Positions 33,489 through 45,312 of a stretch of 64,000 bases of DNA are shown here, piece by piece. Origin of the DNA: Mycobacterium sp. (GTDB taxonomy: Bacteria; Actinomycetota; Actinomycetes; Mycobacteriales; Mycobacteriaceae). The notes under the pieces were generated by a model that was not told where the DNA came from, searched no databases, and saw only the letters and a list, made by a program, of their open reading frames with translations. The stretch covers positions 62,001-126,000 of the forward strand of contig NZ_JASBVP010000004.1 in the NCBI RefSeq assembly GCF_029961025.1, read 5' to 3'. The position numbers and the translations under genes were made by a program. How positions within the stretch are numbered: the stretch's first letter is position 1; the number at the start of each line of letters is the position of its first letter.

Positions 33489-34737
33489 GTCTGCAGCGCC
33501 CACCCCGGCCAGGATCAGTCTTTTCGTCGGCAAGGGCGGCGTAGGCAAGTCCACCCTGGCGGCCGCCACCGCGGTACGGGACGCGCGCGCCGGTCGGCGG
33601 CTGCTGGTGGTGTCTACCGATCAAGCTCACTCGCTCGGTGAGGTGCTGGGCGTGCAGGTGCCGCCGACCGCTCGGCGCGATCCGGTGCGGGTGCTCACCC
33701 ACGACGCCGGCGGCGGCTTCCTGGATGCGTTGGCGCTGGACACCCTCGCGCTGCTGGAGGCTCGTTGGCGTGAGGTCGTCGACATGCTGGACCGGCGATT
33801 TCCCGACTCCGAATTGGCCGCTGTCGCCCCTGAAGAACTCTCGGCACTGCCCGGTGCTCAGGAAGTGCTCGGCCTGCATGAGGTCGGTGGGCTGGCCACC
33901 ACCGGGCAATGGGATCGCATCGTGGTGGACTGTGCTTCCACCGCCGACGCGTTGCGGATGCTGACGCTGCCGTCCGCTTTCGGGCTGTACCTGGAACGTG
34001 TTTGGCCACGACATCGCCGGCTCTCGATGACCGTCAACGACGCCCGGTCGGCCGCCCTGGTGGACCTGGTCGAGCGCATCGGTGCCGGCCTCGAGCGGCT
34101 GCGCGCCCTGCTGACCGATGGTGAGCGGGTCGGTGCGCACCTGGTGTTGACCGCCGAACGGGTAGCGGCGGCCGAGGCGGTCCGAACGCTGGGAGCATTG
34201 GCGCTGATGGGGGTGCGCGTTGAGGAGCTAATCGTCAATCAGGTTCTGCTGCAAGACGATTCATACGAGTATCATAATCTGCCCGAGCATCCGGCGTTCG
34301 AGTGGTATACCCACCGTATCGGCGAGCAGCGTGCGGTTCTCGACGAGTTGAATGCCACCATCGGTGACGTGGCACTGGTGCTGGCTCCGTATCTGGCGGG
34401 CGAGCCGATCGGCCCCAAGGCGCTCGGCGACCTGCTCGAGAATGCCTGGCGCCGGGGCGGATCGGCTCCGCCGGGGCCGTTGCGTCCCGTCGTCGACCTG
34501 GAATCGGGGTCGGGGCTGGGATCGGTGTACCGGTTGCGACTAGAATTGCCTCAACTCGATTCCGGCACGCTCACCCTGGGTCGGGTCGACGACGACCTGA
34601 TCATCGGTGCCGGGGGGATACGGCGCCGGATCCGGTTGGCGTCGGTGCTGCGCCGATGCACGGTGCTGGACGCGCACCTTCGAGGTAGCGAGCTGACAGT
34701 GCGATTTCGACCCGATCCGGAGGTGTGGCCGCAGTGA
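33481..34737 (+). CDS. ArsA/GET3-like ATPase with no ordinary start codon ahead of its P-loop
   Basis: A SIMIBI ATPase of the type Rv2184c. The Walker A motif VGKGGVGKSTLAAATA is encoded at about 33526-33570. The first ATG/GTG/TTG in this frame is only at 33607, inside the domain, so starting there would delete the ATP site. The only in-frame options upstream are CTG at 33481 (giving LSESAAPTPARISLF) or a one-base slip from the GTG at 33485. Later motifs are STDQAHSLGEVLG, the switch II-like DRIVVDCASTADALRMLTLP and a C-terminal GT-rich beta domain. The start given is tentative. Its role is unknown; it is coupled to the SRPBCC gene before it. Confidence 0.75.
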   Translation: MSESAAPTPARISLFVGKGGVGKSTLAAATAVRDARAGRRLLVVSTDQAHSLGEVLGVQVPPTARRDPVRVLTHDAGGGFLDALALDTLALLEARWREVVDMLDRRFPDSELAAVAPEELSALPGAQEVLGLHEVGGLATTGQWDRIVVDCASTADALRMLTLPSAFGLYLERVWPRHRRLSMTVNDARSAALVDLVERIGAGLERLRALLTDGERVGAHLVLTAERVAAAEAVRTLGALALMGVRVEELIVNQVLLQDDSYEYHNLPEHPAFEWYTHRIGEQRAVLDELNATIGDVALVLAPYLAGEPIGPKALGDLLENAWRRGGSAPPGPLRPVVDLESGSGLGSVYRLRLELPQLDSGTLTLGRVDDDLIIGAGGIRRRIRLASVLRRCTVLDAHLRGSELTVRFRPDPEVWPQ

Positions 34738-34817
34738 CCGCCGGTAACGATGCAGCGCGGACCGACGAGGTGGGGGCCGGGGCACCGCTGGCCTGCGGGG
34801 GAGAACGACGCTGGTGA
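34734..34817 (+). other. Possible 27-codon coupled mini-ORF
   Basis: A GTG overlapping the ATPase stop (GTGA) opens a 27-codon frame that ends in TGGTGA. The final TGA overlaps the GTG start of the next gene by three bases. This stop-start chaining could couple translation of the ATPase gene to the next one. Alternatively it may be the remnant of a longer N-terminus of the next protein, lost by a frameshift. No recognisable motif is encoded. Confidence 0.3.
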
Positions 34818-35161
34818 CCGACGCTCACCGCGAGGTTGGTCCGGAGTTGCGCAAGCTGGCACAGGCCATCCTCGACGGGATTGACCCCGCCGCGCGGGCC
34901 GCGGCGGCGCGGATGGTGGCCGGCGGGGCCGGCACCGGGAGATGCCAGCGGGTGTGGTGCCCGGTGTGTGCGCTGGCCGCACTGGTGACCGGTGAGCAGC
35001 ACCCGTTGCTGACGGTGATCGCCGAACATAGCGTCGCGCTGCTGGAGGTGATCCGCGCCATCGTCGCCGACATCGAACAATCGGTGCCCCCGGACCGTCC
35101 GCCCGCCGAGGCCACCTCGAAGAGTCGATACCAGCCCATCCCGATCACCGTCGAGAACTAA
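34814..35161 (+). CDS. Conserved mycobacterial protein (Rv2183c-like)
   Basis: 115 residues from the GTG at 34814. Mostly helical in appearance, with ELRKLAQAILDGIDPAARAAAARMV, a short cysteine cluster CQRVWCPVCALAALVTGEQHPLL (pattern CX4CX2C) and a second helix IAEHSVALLEVIRAIVADIE. The C-terminus is polar. The cysteines might bind metal, but this is not established. It follows the ArsA-like ATPase closely, so a functional link is plausible. The function is not recognised. Confidence 0.8.
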   Translation: MTDAHREVGPELRKLAQAILDGIDPAARAAAARMVAGGAGTGRCQRVWCPVCALAALVTGEQHPLLTVIAEHSVALLEVIRAIVADIEQSVPPDRPPAEATSKSRYQPIPITVEN

Positions 35162-35357
35162 AAACTAAATTTGCCTGCCCGCCAGTGCTGCGGACCCGGT
35201 CGATCTGCTATGGAGCCGGCGGGAGTGCTGGAATCCCGGCTGCACAGCGGCATACCGCCCAGCAGGGCCGCCGGCTGCCACGGCAGGTGGTCGCCGCCAC
35301 GGCGGGTGGGTACAGTTGGCGCAGAGCGCCATCCGGTGTGGGTTTGAGGGAGGGTCC

Positions 35358-36083
35358 ATGTGGTACTGGTTGTTTAAGTACATCTTCATGGGCCCATTGC
35401 TGGCCCTGCTCGGTCGACCGAAAGTCGAAGGGCTGGAAAACGTTCCGCGTTCAGGGCCGGCAATTTTGGCCAGCAATCACTTGGCGGTGGCGGACAGTTT
35501 TTATCTCCCGCTGGTGGTGCCGCGCCGGATAACGTTTCTGGCCAAGAGGGAATATTTCACCGGTACCGGGCTGAAGGGCTGGTTCCTCCGCTGGTTTTAC
35601 AGCACCACGGGGCAAGTACCGATCGACCGCTCCGATGCCGACGCCGCGCAGGCCGCGCTCGACACCGCTCAGCGGTTGCTGAACGAGGGGAAGTTGCTGG
35701 GAATGTACCCGGAGGGCACCCGCTCGCCCGACGGGCGGTTGTACAAGGGGAAGACCGGGCTGGCCAGGCTGGCGTTGCACACCGGGGTGCCGGTGATACC
35801 CGTGGCCATGATCGGCACCGACACGGTCAACCCGCCGGGCAAAAGGATGTGGCGGTTCGGCCGGGTCACCATCCGGTTCGGCAAGCCGATGGACTTTTCC
35901 CGGTTCGACGGACTGGCCGGCAACCGATTCATCGAGCGGGCGGTCACCGATGAGGTGATTTATGAGTTGATGGGGCTTTCCGGCCAGGAGTACGTCGATA
36001 TCTATGCCGCCAGCGTGAAAAACGGCTACCGCGGCACCGACGCGAACGGTGATGCCCGGATTCCGGAAACAGCGGCCGGTTAG
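35358..36083 (+). CDS. 1-acylglycerol-3-phosphate acyltransferase family protein (PlsC-like)
   Basis: 241 residues from the ATG at 35358, preceded by GAGGGAGG. The acyltransferase HX4D motif is NHLAVADS. The substrate-binding motif is MYPEGTRSPDGRLYKGKTGLARLA, and VPVIPVAMIGTD is also conserved. A short hydrophobic N-terminus (WYWLFKYIFMGPLLALL) suggests membrane association. It would acylate lysophosphatidic acid or a related phospholipid precursor and corresponds to Rv2182c. It lies 196 bp after the previous gene; that gap shows nothing recognisable. An IS110-type element begins shortly after its stop. Confidence 0.92.
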   Translation: MWYWLFKYIFMGPLLALLGRPKVEGLENVPRSGPAILASNHLAVADSFYLPLVVPRRITFLAKREYFTGTGLKGWFLRWFYSTTGQVPIDRSDADAAQAALDTAQRLLNEGKLLGMYPEGTRSPDGRLYKGKTGLARLALHTGVPVIPVAMIGTDTVNPPGKRMWRFGRVTIRFGKPMDFSRFDGLAGNRFIERAVTDEVIYELMGLSGQEYVDIYAASVKNGYRGTDANGDARIPETAAG

Positions 36084-36124
36084 ACGGTATGGGGGGCTGG
36101 GGTCTCGCTCACATGTGAACGTGG

Positions 36125-37358
36125 GTTGCCGACAGGAAACGGGTCCTGGCCGGTAGAGCCACAAGATGTGGGAGGCCCCAGTGAAGGTTCAGCGTACGAG
36201 TGTTGGTTTGGATGTGCATGCGCGGTCGGTGGTTGGGTGCGCGTTGGACGGAGATACCGGTGAGGTATTCGAACGTCGGTTGACCCCGGATTATCAGGAG
36301 ATTTTGGAGTGGTTGCGATCGTTGCCGGGCCGGGTCGCGGTGGCCTATGAGGCTGGCCCGACGGGGTTCGGTCTGGCGCGCTTTCTGGTGGCGGCTGGGG
36401 TGATGTGTCTGGTGGCCGCTCCGTCGAAGCTGCAACGCCCGACCGGGGATCGGGTCAAGACCGATGCCCGTGATGCGGCGCATCTGGCCCGGTTGCTGCA
36501 TTTGGGTCAGATTGTGGAGGTCACGGTTCCCAGCGCCGAGCAGGAGGCGGCCCGAGATCTGGTGCGGGCACGAGAGGACTGCCGCGGGGATCTGATGAGT
36601 GCCCGGCATCGATTGTCGAAACTGCTGTTGCGGCAGGGGGTTATCTATTCCGGTGGAGGAACTTGGACCGGCAAGCACGAACTGTGGCTGCAGCGGCAGC
36701 GGTTTGACGCACCGGCGTTGCAGCTCACCTACGACACGGCACTGGACACGATGCTGGCCACCGTGGATCGCCGTAACCGCCTCGACGAGGCGATCGCCAA
36801 GTTGGCCGCCGACAGCGCCTACACCCCGGTGGTGACCCGGCTGGGTTGTCTGCGCGGGGTCTCGACGCTGACGGCGTTTGGGCTGGCCGTCGAGATCGGC
36901 GACTGGCACCGGTTGACCGGCCGCTCGATCGGCGCCTACCTGGGTCTGGTGCCATGCGAGTACAGCTCGGGGGCTTCCCGCTCGCAGGGGGCGATCACCA
37001 AGACCGGCAACGGCCACGCCCGCCGACTGCTCATCGAGGCGGCCTGGCATCACCGCCAGCCCTACCGACCCGGAATGGTGATGCGGCGCCGCTGGGACGC
37101 GGCCAGCCCGGCAGCACGGGCGCGCGGCCAACAGGCCAACCGGCGCCTGCACGAGCGCTGGTGTCGCTTCGATGCCCGTAACAAGCGCCCGGTGGTCGCC
37201 AACACCGCGATCGCCCGCGAACTGGCGGGCTGGTGCTGGTCACTGGCGGTCCTCGACAGCTAAACCCGCGCCCTCCACAACTGCCCGAATCGAGCCTGGT
37301 GGCGGCAGCGCCTGGGAGTGACCCGCGAACGCTTTATGAGCAATCCTGTTGCCTGACA
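36125..37358 (+). mobile_element. IS110-family insertion sequence (ends approximate)
   Basis: One transposase gene inserted between the PlsC-like and GT87 genes, which are close neighbours in H37Rv. No long terminal inverted repeats are seen, as expected for IS110. An imperfect direct repeat, GTTGCCGACA at 36125-36134 and GTTGCCTGACA at 37348-37358, brackets the gene and is used as a provisional boundary. The true ends could differ by tens of bases. The non-coding parts (about 55 bp left, 85 bp or more right) could hold part of a bridge RNA, as known for other IS110 elements. Confidence 0.6.
36181..37263 (+). CDS. IS110-family transposase (DEDD RuvC-like N-terminus, Tnp_20 C-terminus)
   Basis: 360 residues from the GTG at 36181; an ATG at 36166 is also in frame. 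The DEDD catalytic domain has its first Asp in VGLDVHARSVVG, Glu in VAVAYEAGPTGFGLA and the DD pair in KTDARDAAHLARLL. A helical central region follows. The C-terminal Transposase_20 domain contains LRGVSTLTAFGLAVEIGDWHRL, GAYLGLVPCEYSSG and the catalytic serine region SQGAITKTGNGHARRLLIEAAW. It appears intact. It resembles the mycobacterial IS1558-type elements. Confidence 0.93.
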   Translation: MKVQRTSVGLDVHARSVVGCALDGDTGEVFERRLTPDYQEILEWLRSLPGRVAVAYEAGPTGFGLARFLVAAGVMCLVAAPSKLQRPTGDRVKTDARDAAHLARLLHLGQIVEVTVPSAEQEAARDLVRAREDCRGDLMSARHRLSKLLLRQGVIYSGGGTWTGKHELWLQRQRFDAPALQLTYDTALDTMLATVDRRNRLDEAIAKLAADSAYTPVVTRLGCLRGVSTLTAFGLAVEIGDWHRLTGRSIGAYLGLVPCEYSSGASRSQGAITKTGNGHARRLLIEAAWHHRQPYRPGMVMRRRWDAASPAARARGQQANRRLHERWCRFDARNKRPVVANTAIARELAGWCWSLAVLDS

Positions 37359-37499
37359 ACATGATGACGCTCGACCTCTAGATCCGCGATCCACTCCAGC
37401 AGAACAGTCCGTCCTGCGGTAACCAACCCGCGAATATCAGACTTGACACCCGCGTCGACAACCTCGACACGCTCGCCAACCGGGACGATTCGGTCAACC

Positions 37500-37538
37500 G
37501 GAAGCAGGCGCCCGGCGACGGCCGCGGCGCCTGCTTCC
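37500..37538 (-). terminator. Strong 13-bp inverted repeat after the GT87 gene
   Basis: GGAAGCAGGCGCC (37500-37512) pairs perfectly with GGCGCCTGCTTCC (37526-37538) around a 13-nt loop. It lies about 53 bp downstream of the GT87 gene stop on the minus strand and so fits an intrinsic terminator of the type without a U-tract. A 73-codon frame crossing it on the minus strand (37334-37555) shows no clear family and is not called as a gene. The stretch 37264-37590 otherwise holds only the right flank of the IS element. Confidence 0.5.
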
Positions 37539-37590
37539 CCCTGCCTGGTTGACAAAACGAATTACATATCAAAGCGTGTCGGATCGGCGG

Positions 37591-38889
37591 TCACCCGGGC
37601 GCCGATACCGCTGTCGCGCGGGGCACCACAGATGCCCGGGATGCCGTTTGCGCGGTGACGGTGAGCCCCGCGGTAACGATGACCCCCAGCGCCCACCACA
37701 CATACGAGGCCCCGGCGAGTTGACGCCACCACGCCGCGGTCGCCTCGTGGTGCTTGGGAAGCAAATCGATGGGCGTCCACACCATCAGCGCTATCCCGGC
37801 CGCGCTCAGCGCGGCCATCGCCGCGCCGCGCCGCCGCCAGGCCACCGTCGAGGTCACCACCACCGACGGCAGCATCCACACCCAGTGGTGTGACCAGGAG
37901 ACCGGTGACACCACCAACCCGAACAGCGCCACCACGATCACCGCCAGCATCGGCTCCCCGGCATCCAGCACCCGGCGCGCCGCCCACGCGGTGATCGCCA
38001 GGACGAGCAGGCAGGCCGCGGCCCACACCAGGAATCGTTCCTGGTCCCCCAGCCTGAGCCGCGCCAGCACGCCCGCGACGTTCTGGTTGGTGTTCAACGA
38101 CGCCGCCCCGATCCGGTCGGTATTGCGTACCGTGTCGGTCCAGTATTCCCAGGAGTCGCGCCAGGCCAGCAAGAAACCCGCCAGGGTCGCCGCCCCGAAC
38201 GATGCGGCCGCCCGCGCTACCGTGCCGAGGTCCCGGCGCAGCAGGAAGTACAGCAGAAACACCGCCGGGGTGAGTTTCAGCGCGATCCCCAACCCCAGCA
38301 CGATTCCGCGCGGCCACGGGGTGCGGCGCGGCACACAATCGGCGATCACCAACGTCATCAGCACCACGTTGATCTGACCGAACGCGAAGTTCGACCGGAT
38401 CGGTTCCAGCCAGATCGCGGCCGCCGCGACGATGACGGTGGCCAGCCAGCTTCGTCGTAACCACGCGGGTCCCGCGGCCAGCCGCGAGGAGGTCCAGACA
38501 CCCAGGCCGGTCAACACCATGACCATCGCGGCGATCAGCAGCACGAAAGTCAGCGAGGTGATGGCCACACTGGCCGCCGGCATCTGCAACCACGCGAAGG
38601 GGCAGAACACCACCGCCGCGAGCGGGGGATAGGTGAACGGCAGGTCCAGGCCGATCGGGGTGTGAAACAGGGCCCCGTCGCTGTACAGCGGACGACCGTC
38701 CAACCAGGCCTGACTCCCCATCCGGTAAATGTCGACGTCGATGCGATAGGGAGTGCGCCCCAGCAGCCGCCAGGCGGTGTAGCCCAGGGCGGCGATGGCC
38801 GGCAGCCACAGCGCCCACCACACCAGAATCTGCCGAACGGCTGACCGCCCGCGTCGACTGCCCGCGTCGGGCGACCGCCATTCACTCAT
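37591..38889 (-). CDS. Polyprenol-phosphate-mannose alpha-1,2-mannosyltransferase (GT87, Rv2181-like)
   Basis: 432 residues from the ATG at 38889. A polytopic GT-C membrane protein with about ten helices. Conserved periplasmic segments are [27 protein letters not shown], with acidic residues in the first loop, [18 protein letters not shown], and [38 protein letters not shown] lies toward the C-terminus. The H37Rv homologue adds alpha-1,2 mannose branches to lipomannan and LAM. It ends near the IS110 element and is divergent from the next gene. Confidence 0.92.
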   Translation of the reverse strand: MSEWRSPDAGSRRGRSAVRQILVWWALWLPAIAALGYTAWRLLGRTPYRIDVDIYRMGSQAWLDGRPLYSDGALFHTPIGLDLPFTYPPLAAVVFCPFAWLQMPAASVAITSLTFVLLIAAMVMVLTGLGVWTSSRLAAGPAWLRRSWLATVIVAAAAIWLEPIRSNFAFGQINVVLMTLVIADCVPRRTPWPRGIVLGLGIALKLTPAVFLLYFLLRRDLGTVARAAASFGAATLAGFLLAWRDSWEYWTDTVRNTDRIGAASLNTNQNVAGVLARLRLGDQERFLVWAAACLLVLAITAWAARRVLDAGEPMLAVIVVALFGLVVSPVSWSHHWVWMLPSVVVTSTVAWRRRGAAMAALSAAGIALMVWTPIDLLPKHHEATAAWWRQLAGASYVWWALGVIVTAGLTVTAQTASRASVVPRATAVSAPG

Positions 38890-38979
38890 GTTGAACACCA
38901 GCCTATCGGCGCGCCCGCGACGAGCCGAGCGGTATCCGGATACGGCGCCGGCGCGTCGGGTGGGCGTACGTTTTTAAAC

Positions 38980-39861
38980 GTGCTCCGCTGGCTGCAGCAT
39001 GACATCGTCGAGCGCGGCCGGCTGCCGCTGCTGTGTTGCCTGGTCGCGTTCATCGTGACGTTTTTCGTGACGCGCACATTCGCGCGTTTCATCCGCTATC
39101 GCACCGAGCGGGGTCTGCCGGCCAAATGGTGGCAGCCCCGGAATATCTACATCGGCTCGCGACACATCCACCACGTGGTGTTCGGGGTGGTCCTGGTGAT
39201 GATCTCCGGCGTGACGTTGGTGACGATTGCCGTCGGCGGCAGCCAAACCGAATTCACCGTCGCCGGGACTTTTTTCGGCATCGGCGCGGCGCTGGTGCTG
39301 GACGAATACGCGTTGATCCTGCACCTTTCCGATGTGTACTGGGAGGAGGATGGGCGCAGCTCGGTCGATGCGGTCTTCGCGGCGGTGGCGGTGACCGGAC
39401 TGCTGGTGCTGGGTTTGCACCCGCTGATGTTTTTCATCGCGCTGTGGCACGACACGCACGAGCCGCTGATGCGGGCGCTCGCGATTGCCGGGAGCGTGCT
39501 GACGTTGCCGCTCGCCGTGCTGGTGCTGTTCAAAGGCAAGGTATGGACCGGCTTGATCGGCATGTTCTTCGCCCCGCTGCTGCTTATTGGCGCGATCCGG
39601 TTATCGCGTCCGCACGCCCCGTGGGCGCGTTGGCGCTACACCAAGCAGCCGGACAAGATGCGCCGTGCGCTGGAGCGGGAGCGTCGGTTGCGGCGCCCCG
39701 TGGTGCATGCCAAGCTCTGGCTGCAGAGCGCGGTCGCCGGAACGCCGCGCTTTGCCGACGAGGTCGCCGTCGACGCCCAGCTGGACCGCGAAGTCCACCC
39801 CGCGCCACCGCCCGAAGCACCCCGGCACGCCCTGACGGCACGCGGTACTCGCCCCGGCTGA
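38980..39861 (+). CDS. Conserved integral membrane protein (Rv2180c-like)
   Basis: 293 residues from the GTG at 38980. The first helix is LLCCLVAFIVTFFVTRTFARFI, followed by a charged loop and a His-rich segment (IYIGSRHIHHVVFGVVLVMISG). Further helices cover about 75-105, 125-150 and 165-205. The last 80 residues are a basic cytoplasmic tail (KQPDKMRRALERERRLRRP). No catalytic motif is clear. It lies next to lipoglycan mannosyltransferase genes, but a role in that pathway is only a possibility. Confidence 0.85.
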   Translation: MLRWLQHDIVERGRLPLLCCLVAFIVTFFVTRTFARFIRYRTERGLPAKWWQPRNIYIGSRHIHHVVFGVVLVMISGVTLVTIAVGGSQTEFTVAGTFFGIGAALVLDEYALILHLSDVYWEEDGRSSVDAVFAAVAVTGLLVLGLHPLMFFIALWHDTHEPLMRALAIAGSVLTLPLAVLVLFKGKVWTGLIGMFFAPLLLIGAIRLSRPHAPWARWRYTKQPDKMRRALERERRLRRPVVHAKLWLQSAVAGTPRFADEVAVDAQLDREVHPAPPPEAPRHALTARGTRPG

Positions 39862-39988
39862 GCGTCGCGTCTCCGAGCGGGGAGCGGCTGGCGGTTTGGT
39901 TGGCCGGTATCGGGGATTGCCGGGTGTCGGATTCTGCGCGTCGAGGTCATCGAGCGGCGCCCCCGCCCGCTCCGGTTAGGCTGCGCGG

Positions 39989-41912
<1,924 letters not shown>

Positions 41913-41945
41913 CGTCGGCGAACGATCACAGCAGAGCACCGCGAT

Positions 41946-42404
41946 GTGGGCGCGGAAACCCGCGCGCGGCGTCGCGGACGGCGTTCTACACTGGGCGCGG
42001 TGAGCAGCATTCCGGTCGGCGAGGACGTTCTGGATCCCGACGAGCCCACCTATGATCTACCCAGGGTCGCCGAGCTTTTGGGGGTGCCGGTCACCAAGGT
42101 GCACCAGCAGCTGCGGGAAGGTCACCTGGTCGCGATCCGGCGCGGTGGGCACGTGGTGGTGCCGCAAGCGTTTTTCACCCAGTCCGGTGAGGTGGTCAAA
42201 AGCCTGCCGGGGTTGTTGATGGTCCTGCGCGACGGTGGCTACCGTGACACCGAGATCATCCGCTGGTTGTTCACTCCCGACCCGTCGCTGAGCCTCACCC
42301 ACGACGGAACACGCGAAGTGGCCGGCAACGCCCGCCCGGTCGACGCGTTGCACGCCCATGAGGCTCGCGAAGTGCTGCGCCGGGCGCAGGCGATGGCTTA
42401 TTAA
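41946..42404 (+). CDS. Rv2175c-like winged-helix DNA-binding protein
   Basis: 152 residues from the GTG at 41946, or 134 from the GTG at 42000. The core starts DVLDPDEPTYDLPRVAELLGVPVTKVHQQLREGHLVAIRR, an HTH of the excisionase/MerR kind. The C-terminal half contains RDGGYRDTEIIRWLFTPDPSL and ARPVDALHAHEAREVLRRAQAMAY. In H37Rv this protein is a PknL substrate phosphorylated near its N-terminus; the STLGAV segment here corresponds to the ST-containing segment there, favouring the upstream start. The pknL gene, its neighbour in H37Rv, is not found in this window. Confidence 0.88.
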   Translation: MGAETRARRRGRRSTLGAVSSIPVGEDVLDPDEPTYDLPRVAELLGVPVTKVHQQLREGHLVAIRRGGHVVVPQAFFTQSGEVVKSLPGLLMVLRDGGYRDTEIIRWLFTPDPSLSLTHDGTREVAGNARPVDALHAHEAREVLRRAQAMAY

Positions 42405-42417
42405 GTGGCCGATTCAG

Positions 42418-43962
42418 TTAAGCCGCGGCCGGCGGTACGGCCGGCTGTGCGGCGGCGCGGCGCGGTTGCGGCGCTCGGTGCAGCGCAGACCAGGCGAGAG
42501 CGGCGCAGGCGGTCGCCAGCATGACGTGGACCCACGAGTACATGCCGTGCGCCCCATCGGGTTTGAAGATCACCATCACCCAAGTCGAGACGCCGGCGAT
42601 GGCCGCGAGTGCCGTTTGCGAGCGAGCCAGCGGGGCCACCACGGCCAGCGGCCAGCTATAGTACCACGGCAGCGCCGCCGGCACGAACAGCACCACGATC
42701 AGCATCGACCACGCGAGGCCGGTGAGCGCGGCCCGGTCGGTGTGCCGGAATCGCCACCACAGCCACGGCAGGGACACCGCGATGATCGCGATTCCGGCGA
42801 GCCGGGTGACGTGCAACACCGCGTAGAAGTTGACCGGAAAGAACCAGCCACCCACCGCGTGGAGCAGGTTTGCGGTCGCGGTGGGCACGGTCAGCCAGTT
42901 GATGATCTTCACCGAGCCGGCCAGCGCGGTCAGCCAGCCCAGGCCGACCCCCGCCAGGGCGGACAACGCCGCGAACACCGCCACGAAGATCACCGTGGAC
43001 ATCGCGGTGGCCACCGCGAACGCCCGCACGGGCGGGTATCCCCTGCGGTCGCGCAGGTGGTGTGTCCACACCCACACCAAGAACGGCAACGCGATACCGG
43101 CGGTGGCTTTGACCGCGGCGGCCACGGCGACCAGGGTGACACCCGAGAGATGGCGCCCACCGAAGGTCAGCGCGATGCCCGCGGCCAGCAGGCCCACCAT
43201 CAGCATCTCGTTGTGTACGCCGCCAACCAGATGGATAACGACCAGCGGATTGAGGACGCAGATCCACAGCGCGGTCGGGCCGTCGGCGCCGAGATGGCGG
43301 GCCGTCCGCAGGGTCGCCCATATCAGCAGCGCCATCCCGGGCAGCATGCACAACCGCAACAGCATGGTCCCGGCGATCACGTGGTCGCCGCACACCGTGG
43401 TGACGAACCGCGCGACCAGGATGAACGCTGGGCCGTACGGCGCGGTGGTGATAGTCCAAATTGGACTTACATTGTCCAGCAATGGATTTGGATTGTCCAC
43501 TGGGGCAACAGCATAGGGGTCTAGGCCGTCGCGCAGCAGGGCGCCCTGAGCGAGATAGGAGTAGGTGTCGCGGCTGAAGACCGGCACCGACAGCAGCAAC
43601 GGTGCCAGCCACAAGCCGGTGGTCGCCACCATGGCGTATTCGCCGGCCCGGCCGGCGATGACACGACGGCCGAGGGCAAGCCATGCCAGCAGCATGAGCG
43701 CGACGCCGAGCCACAGCAGGACCGAGGAGAGCACCAGCCCGTGCCCGAAGCGCAGCCAGGACAGCTGGATCGACTCCAGCAGCGGGTCATGCGGCTTGGT
43801 GCTGCCGGCACCGAGCCCGCCCACGGTGATCAGCACCGCACCCGCGGAGCCCACCAGCGCGAGTCGACCTTCGGGTGTCGCAGTAACCGCGCGCAGACGT
43901 GGGAAGTGGTGCGCCACATGGTTTTCCGAAGCGGCCGCCGGTACAGGCACGGGGGTGGTCAT
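42418..43962 (-). CDS. mptA: Alpha-1,6-mannosyltransferase MptA (GT-C)
   Basis: 514 residues with about 12-13 hydrophobic helices. It extends the alpha-1,6 mannan core of lipomannan and LAM using polyprenol-phosphate mannose on the periplasmic side. Conserved elements are STKPHDPLLESIQLSWLRFGHGLVL, a first periplasmic loop with acidic residues (FSRDTYSYLAQGALLRDGLDPY), GPAFILVARFVTTVCGD and HNEMLMVGLLAAGIALTF. PWYYSWPLAVVAPL is near the C-terminus. It corresponds to Rv2174. It lies 5 bp after idsA2 on the same strand. Confidence 0.93.
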   Translation of the reverse strand: MTTPVPVPAAASENHVAHHFPRLRAVTATPEGRLALVGSAGAVLITVGGLGAGSTKPHDPLLESIQLSWLRFGHGLVLSSVLLWLGVALMLLAWLALGRRVIAGRAGEYAMVATTGLWLAPLLLSVPVFSRDTYSYLAQGALLRDGLDPYAVAPVDNPNPLLDNVSPIWTITTAPYGPAFILVARFVTTVCGDHVIAGTMLLRLCMLPGMALLIWATLRTARHLGADGPTALWICVLNPLVVIHLVGGVHNEMLMVGLLAAGIALTFGGRHLSGVTLVAVAAAVKATAGIALPFLVWVWTHHLRDRRGYPPVRAFAVATAMSTVIFVAVFAALSALAGVGLGWLTALAGSVKIINWLTVPTATANLLHAVGGWFFPVNFYAVLHVTRLAGIAIIAVSLPWLWWRFRHTDRAALTGLAWSMLIVVLFVPAALPWYYSWPLAVVAPLARSQTALAAIAGVSTWVMVIFKPDGAHGMYSWVHVMLATACAALAWSALHRAPQPRRAAAQPAVPPAAA

Positions 43963-43967
43963 ACCGG

Positions 43968-45143
<1,176 letters not shown>

Positions 45144-45312
45144 CTAGATTGCCCAGCTCAACGGGGTGTCGTGCCGAGTCCGGTGGGCGCCGAGCGGCTG
45201 TCGCGACGGCCCGGCGGCTGCGACGCCTAAGCTGGCGACGAGTTGGGCCGATTGCCCCGGCCGGCCGGTGCGCTGCTGTCGAAGGAGCGATGGAGAGGTA
45301 ACGAGGAGGCCC

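Noticed and set aside
37334..37555. A 73-codon minus-strand ORF, with a faint NfeD-like look (RIVPVGERVEVV)
   Set aside because: It overlaps the 13-bp hairpin and the IS flank, has no ribosome site that convinces, and no conserved domain can be confirmed.
42358..43524. A 388-codon plus-strand frame over mptA
   Set aside because: It is antisense to the conserved membrane mannosyltransferase and is rich in Gly/Arg/His/Gln, typical of a shadow frame.
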